Shown here piece after piece: positions 58,690 to 64,000 of a stretch of DNA of 64,000 nucleotides (position 1 is the first letter of the stretch; each line of letters starts with the position of its first letter). The stretch is from assembly GCA_001692895.1 (NCBI GenBank), contig KV748182.1, positions 1,926,341-1,990,340 on the forward strand, read 5' to 3'. Position numbers and translations under genes: made by a program. The DNA comes from Cenococcum geophilum 1.58 (Eukaryota > Ascomycota > Dothideomycetes > Gloniales > Gloniaceae). Under the pieces are notes generated by a model. It ran no database searches, had not been told where the DNA came from, and saw only the letters and a list, made by a program, of their open reading frames with translations.

Positions 58690-60985
58690 AGTAGTACTAT
58701 ACTACTAAACCCCTAATCGTTTTTATTCTCGCCGTTATTTTCCCTATCTATCCCGCTACTTTCTCTACTCTTATCCTCTTTATTACTATTATTTTCCCTA
58801 TCTATTCTACTGCCTTCTTTACTCTTATTCTCTTTATTAGCAAATTCTAGTATTACCTGCTTATCTCCACTCTATAAGCGGGCCTTTATATCCTCTAGTA
58901 TAGCACTATCCGTAATATCTATAACCTTAAACTCGCCAGCAAAAGTATACCATAAGATGCGGTAATTAATTCCTATTTCCTATTTATTATTACCTTAAAT
59001 TTGTTTAAGGCGCGCTTAGATAGCATTAATATTATAGTTATATAGTATTAAAATCGTCTTATTAGTATACTGCGAGAAGACCTTATATATGGTTTTAGGG
59101 ATTATTCTTAATAACAAGTACACTAGGCTACTATTGTCCTATTATATTATCTTTATTAGCCTATATATAACAATTAAAATAGTAGGATATTATAATATAG
59201 GAAACGGCGGTAAAGTGCTATAGTATATAGTAAGTATCGCAATATAACGTTATAATACGATTAATATAATATAATATATTTATACTTATAGTATACGGTT
59301 ATTAAGTAAACCCGTTATTATACTTAGGATCTAGTTCCTCTAAATCTTCTATAGTATCCTTAAAAGGATCACTAATTACCTATTAAGTTTATAGCATTTT
59401 ATCTCTAGTTATATTCTATATCTTATTAACTTATTATAAAAGTAGCCTATATAGCCTTTTATTATACTTAGGTTAATAGCTCTTTTAGGTATTTTATAGT
59501 CGCTCCCAGCTATTTATAATACGCTTTAGTAAGTATAGTAAGAGGCTTTCTATAGTTTTACCTATAACTATAGCGTTAGCTTTAAACTTATAAATAACTT
59601 ATATTCCGCTTTTATAGTCCTTAAACATATATTAAATTGCTATATATATAAGCTATATTATATTAGCTGTAATAGGCGAGAAAAGGTTAGCACTATTTTT
59701 ATTAAGGGTAAGTAACCTTAGCCTAGCATTAAAGAATACGTGCTTAATACAGCGTGTAATAATCGGCGCCCTAAATCTTATCTCTCTATCTTAGCCTTAG
59801 TTAGTTAGGTAGAGTAAAAGGTAGAGTACTAACTAGGCTACTAAGCGTAAAGCGGTTATCCTTAAGTAGTTCCACTACTTTCTTTACTACGGCCTTAGTA
59901 TCTAGCTTAAGGTAGTTATAGTTCCTAGCAATGGTATCGCGTACTATATTTATTATAACACACTAGAACACGCTAAGCTAGTCATATAGCTAGAAAATCG
60001 GTTAGTATAGTGCTACTAAATCTAAGAACTGCAAACCTTATGTACTACTGGCCCTAGTAGCATACTTAATGCTCTATTTATTAGGTTTTTGTAACGGTTT
60101 ATAATAGTAATTACCTCTTTCTACGTATACTTTATTAGTATATTTAAACCACTTATATTTATTTCCGGCTAGGGAAAAAAATAGAGCTCTTTAGGTATAA
60201 AGCCTATTATTACTTATACGATAAAATATATCTAAGTAATACAGTATATCTTTATATTAACTAGGCTAAGTAGCTACTTTATATATTATCTAAAGTTATC
60301 CTATAGCGGTTATTTGTCTAAGTAATATATATATTTCTTTTAAGTATAGGTTTTAAATGTCTTAGGGTCGCTTAAGGTTTATAGGCTTTCGTTTAATAAA
60401 AACGGGACTATTTATTAGGATAACGTTATCGAAATTAATAATAATAGGTTATACTATGGCATATTAATAACAGCCTTACCTTTTAATAGAGATAGTTATA
60501 GTATAGAGCTTAATATGATCCCTTTTAAGATCCAGATTATCTTAGGAGCTACTACTTAACTTATAGCGTTTTTATTTACTTTTTTATAAAATAGGTAGAG
60601 AATAAGTATATTAGTTTAATAAAACTGTTTAGCTTTTATACACACCTTACTTCCCTAAAAAACGCGAAATAGTTTAGAGTCTTATATCTAATATGCTTTA
60701 AATAACAACCTAGTTAACTTTTATAGTATAAATTAGGTATTTCTTACTAAGTATAAATAGAAAGGAGCTTTAACTAACTTATAATAATAAGTTAGGAAGG
60801 CGGCCTAACTGTTTATTAGGCTTTATAATAGGGCGATTAGATTACCTTACTATAGCGTAAAGTTTTACTTTATATAATATTTTTTCTATACCGCGCAAAA
60901 GCCTAGTTCCTTACAATATTTACCTACTTTTAAAGTAGAGGGTACGGTATATAGGATATAAAGGGTATAGCCAGGCTAGCATTTC
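58690..60985 (-). pseudogene. Decayed coding DNA, possibly the C-terminal part of the HET gene
   Basis: On the minus strand one frame stays readable for long stretches between TAA/TAG stops that fit former CAA/CAG codons. The last part, ending near 58700, is polar and repetitive (NKENKSKEGS, then DRENNSNKEDKSRESS). I recognise no domain in the middle. It continues in the direction of the HET domain at 60990-61470 and could be its rest, or a separate decayed gene. Confidence 0.45.
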
Positions 60986-60989
60986 CCTT

Positions 60990-61470
60990 AAAGTTAAGGC
61001 TGCGACGGGAGGAATCTTATATAGTAACGACTTATCTATCTTCTAAGAATACTATAAGCGATTAATAGTGAATAGCTAGTTAACTAGTTAAGTGGTAAGG
61101 GCGGTAGAGGTAATATTATACGGACTAAGCTAGATAATAACCCTATTGGCTTGCTTATAGATTAAGTATATAAGTAGAATTTAGGCGGACTTGTTAACTA
61201 AGGAGGACTAGTTAATATATATAGCGTCTATCTAGACTACTTGCCTTAACTATAATAATTAAGCCTAAACGAGAATATTATAGGTACTCTAGGGGACCTC
61301 TAGCTGTTTATTGTTTACTAAGATCGTGTATAAAAGCGTTAGAGAGCCCTAGTTATATAAGATTGCTTTATAATTAGGCAATAAAGTGAATTTATACTAT
61401 TTTAATGCGTATTATATTAGATCCGATTCTAATTATAATGGTAGGATATAGAGAAGGCGGATGCCTTCTG
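60990..61470 (-). pseudogene. HET-domain (heterokaryon incompatibility) pseudogene
   Basis: Read on the minus strand, the HET domain signature is visible despite RIP. IRLLYILP (61462 leftwards) corresponds to the usual IRLLxLLPG start. LPNYKAILYN then a stop and G matches PxYEALSYxWG. LEVP and STYNILV match the xLxVxxNLxxAL stretch, IDAIYIN matches LWIDAICINQ, and RVII followed by a stop and LS matches VIIWLG. The stops sit mostly where Trp or Gln is expected. HET proteins control non-self recognition after hyphal fusion. This copy is dead by point mutation, not by an inserted element. The start is not defined; upstream DNA (61480-62440) shows no clear exon. Confidence 0.75.
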
Positions 61471-61479
61471 CCGTTAATA

Positions 61480-62440
61480 CTAATAAACCTCTAGTGTTGT
61501 AGAGTGGCTGGCTATTTCTAGAGTGCTTTAACACCTCTTGGCTAGTAATAACTTAAATAAACCTAGTAGTAATAGCTAACCCTATAGCAAAAAAGTTGCT
61601 AAAAATTCTGGATTGGTACGAATCTAGCTTTTGGTAATAATTCCCTAGGAACCAAAAATGCGTATAATATTATCGTAAGATGCTTTTAGAGTTCCGACCT
61701 AACTAAAAAGTCGCCCAACTCTAAATCTAGAGTGCAATTGGAATAAGTATCCTAGGCATTCTTAAGATTAGTCGCTCTATAGTTGTTATATAAATTAAAT
61801 AGATTAAGTTCCTAGCCGCTTCTACTCTTTATTTACTTAATCTCCTTTATAGTGCGGCTGGGCTAGAGGATTATAGACAAACCTAGGGGAGGGATTGCTA
61901 TTCTAGGCGACATTATATACTAAAACAGCGGGAGTAACCGCATTTTAGCCGAATTGGGCTTAAGAATCTATGGTAAGGTTGTTGTAAAGATATACTAGAA
62001 GAGTGCCGGATTTAGCTAAATAATTATAGAAAGGAGACTAGGGTGCTTTCCGTTAATAAAGCGTCGGCGAAAGTAGGATGGTGCTTAAAGGATAAAGGAT
62101 AGTAATAAGAGAAGGTATACCAGAGAGTTGTAGACCCTATTAGCATTAGGACCTATAAGAGCGTTCTTAATACTGTATTTATTAGGAGTATTCTAACTAT
62201 GGATTAACCTGATAAAAACTGTAGGTACGATACGCTATGCACTATTAAGTAAGTCTGTATATATATGGATGGCTATAAATTTGAATATACCCGCGAGAGT
62301 AAAGAGTATAAGTTTGGTAGGCTATGGTGCTGCGTCTTTAAGCGGCGAAGGGTAGGAGATAATATATAGCTCGATAAAGTAAATAAAGTTGCGCCTGCCT
62401 AGTAGATAAAAGGTGCCGCGGATTGTACTTGAAGAAAGCC
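61480..62440. other. Right margin of the decayed island
   Basis: AT-shifted DNA with partly normal patches (for example CCGCGGATTG at about 62420). It probably includes the 5' flank of the HET pseudogene. No open frame over 60 codons and no terminal repeats are seen. Normal composition resumes at about 62430. Confidence 0.4.
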
Positions 62441-62604
62441 GCTCGAGGTTCGGAATTTCTGTTAATGTGAACTTGTGAAGTTGCTCGATGTTGGGAAAAG
62501 GGGAGCATACACAGTTATCAAGAAGGTTCTCTAGAGTCCAAGCTCCCTGTGTGGCGCATAGAGATAATTAGTGGCGTACTCCAGACCGCTTCAGCCTTCT
62601 ATCC

Positions 62605-62823
62605 GCTGCATCATTTCAGCGGCCTTATCGATGTCCTCCATTCCGAGCGTCCAAATAGAGTGGAATAAGCTGAGCATGCTGCATCATTTCAGCGGCCTTA
62701 TCGATGTCCTCCATTCCGAGCGTCCAAATAGAGTGGAATAAGCTGAGCATGCTGCATCATTTCAGCGGCCTTATCGATGTCCTCCATTCCGAGCGTCCAA
62801 ATAGAGTGGAATAAGCTGAGCAT
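62605..62823. repeat. Perfect 73-bp triplication
   Basis: Three identical units (62605-62677, 62678-62750, 62751-62823) each begin GCTGCATCATTTCAGCGGCC. Identity of all units implies a recent event or gene conversion, or an assembly artefact. 73 is not a multiple of three, so each extra unit shifts the reading frame. Confidence 0.9.
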
Positions 62824-62979
62824 GATGTAGAACGCGGGCCATGAGTAGTTCAGCAACCAAATGTTAATCAAAGCACCATTCATGTGACAACAGCTCGATA
62901 TGGGAGGAAAGATCCCGCTAAACCCAAAGAGGCAGCGCACCAGTTTACCAGGCAGCTCTGCGTTGCCAAAGTCAACCAT
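62698..62979 (-). CDS. Hypothetical protein exon, C-terminus altered by the 73-bp triplication
   Basis: The frame from ATG at 62979 reads MVDFGNAELPGKLVRC, then hydrophobic and aromatic segments (INIWLLNYSWPAFYIMLSLF), then GMEDIDKAAEMMQ. With a single repeat unit it would end RIEG and stop near 62595. With three units the second is read in another frame and stops at 62698. The frame is open upstream of 62979 by a few codons, so an earlier exon is possible. I recognise no family. It may be a truncated or decayed host gene. Confidence 0.4.
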   Translation of the reverse strand: MVDFGNAELPGKLVRCLFGFSGIFPPISSCCHMNGALINIWLLNYSWPAFYIMLSLFHSIWTLGMEDIDKAAEMMQHAQLIPLYLDARNGGHR

Positions 62980-63193
62980 CCGTGCAGCCCTTCGGCATTA
63001 CCTGTGAGAAAGCACTGTAAATGCTCTTCAGGAACCTTAGCTTACCCCTACTGAGTCACAAGTCCAGCATGAATGGCACGAAAATTTGCCAGCCTGCCAT
63101 CCTCGGCGACCGGACCGCGTTCTCACATTTGATATTTCGGCAAGAGTCTACTGCTCAACTTGATATCGCTTGATAAAGTGTTGAGTTAAGCTA

Positions 63194-63418
63194 ATGAGGT
63201 TTGGGATGCAACCGAAGCTCAATGGCTTTACTCCTGAGGAATGTTCTGTATGGACGTACTACATCTCCAAGGAGAGAGAAGAGTTCGAGTGGGATCCGTA
63301 TTTTGTATTGTTAATTGCGTTCCTCGAAGCAAAGGGAATTCGGGGCCGTGTTGCTTTATGCAAGGTCTTTAGAGCTGCGTTTTCTCATAGTAGGTGGAGC
63401 GAAATTATTCTTGGTTAA
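63194..63418 (+). CDS. Hypothetical short protein (74 aa), weak
   Basis: An uninterrupted frame with even composition (MRFGMQPKLNGFTPEECSVW, then EREEFEWDPYFVLLIAFLEA). It is acidic and aromatic with no known domain and no clear intron partners. It may be one exon of a longer gene or chance. Confidence 0.25.
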   Translation: MRFGMQPKLNGFTPEECSVWTYYISKEREEFEWDPYFVLLIAFLEAKGIRGRVALCKVFRAAFSHSRWSEIILG

Positions 63419-64000
63419 GGTCAATGCCTACTTTAGTATTGGAGAATCTCTTGACGAACCTTTTCCTAATATAGTAACGAATTTAGACTATATTAATTAA
63501 GGTTCTTATGTCAAGGCCACGCGTCGTATTTAACTTCATTAGCAGGCCTGCGTAATTGTGCTCTGATTCTAACATGATATACAAGCCCGATTCAAGAATA
63601 CCGGTATTGCAGGCCGCCGAAGATATTCCACAACTTGAATTTGCAGGTGCTAAATTTAAACTAAGTGGGGCTCTGGTGGCCTAGGAGCTTGAGAGGCGAG
63701 CTGATAGCTTTGAAGCTGTCGTTTCTTAAGTTCTAGAAAGCGGGTGTTTGACCCGTCCACATGCTGTAGGCTTGTGGCTTCGCCTTCAACTAGGTGCAAC
63801 CTCATTTGCAATGACAGTGGTGACTTTATGGTCCTTCGGACTGTAACATTTCTTGGTCTGAAGAGTGTAGACAAGGCTTTCAACCGGGTAGTAAAATGTC
63901 ATTGGCCATCAAGCCTTTGAGTGTTTTAGGCATAGAAGGCGCTGACACGGATGAGGCCTGATCTTTGGCAGATCCGGTGGTTACGGAGATGTTAGTTTCA
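63419..64000. other. Right-edge DNA
   Basis: Normal-composition DNA running off the window. A 75-codon minus-strand frame at 63656-63883 has no ATG start and no domain. No gene is supported. Confidence 0.3.

Noticed and set aside
1-64000. CRISPR arrays, tRNA and rRNA genes
   Set aside because: Eukaryotic context; tandem repeats here have no spacer structure, and no tRNA-like A/B boxes were noticed on either strand by eye.

Overview
The window looks like a chromosome segment of a filamentous ascomycete (Pezizomycotina). Its genes carry short GT-AG introns, include an HP1-type chromodomain protein and a GH5 glucan glucosidase in the ExgD style, and alternate with AT-rich repeat blocks. In those blocks CAA, CAG, CGA and TGG codons have become stops, the signature of repeat-induced point mutation (RIP). 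I cannot fix the genus from sequence alone.

Gene-bearing blocks (exon chains worked out by hand; reading frames close in every case):
- 436-4927: CCT5 (minus) and a chromo/chromoshadow HP1 protein (plus), divergently arranged.
- 6303-9851: a 49-residue membrane miniprotein and a CUE/DUF1771/Smr protein (Cue2-like), both minus.
- 21900-30237: a 1851-residue Ufd4/TRIP12-type HECT ubiquitin ligase (minus) and a nicotinamide-nucleotide adenylyltransferase (plus), divergent.
- 32906-37745: a membrane-anchored exo-1,3-beta-glucanase (minus) and dihydroorotase (plus), divergent.
- 39890-42615: an 822-residue P-loop ATPase with a 9-residue repeat tract (minus).
Most of these are housekeeping genes: protein folding, ribosome rescue, protein turnover, NAD synthesis, wall glucan, pyrimidine synthesis.

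Repeat blocks:
- 10163-20718: a 311-bp TA-flanked MITE split by a 5.6-kb LINE; a 12-bp minisatellite split by a solo LTR; a RIP-decayed Tc1/mariner element; and a MITE with 3-bp target duplications.
- 43190-61470: a LINE of a second family, cut by two solo LTRs and by a Ty1/copia element that itself holds a second LINE copy; then a Ty3/gypsy pol end and a HET-domain pseudogene.
Target-site duplications recovered for eleven insertions give an order of events. Two of the solo LTRs and one LINE tail look hardly RIPped inside or beside decayed DNA.

The last 1.5 kb is normal-composition DNA with a perfect 73-bp triplication inside a short reading frame. I found no tRNA, rRNA or CRISPR array. No new multi-gene system is convincing. 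The most interesting items are the layered insertion history, the HET gene caught in the island, the repeat-bearing ATPase, the hidden membrane miniprotein and the micro-exon structure of dihydroorotase.
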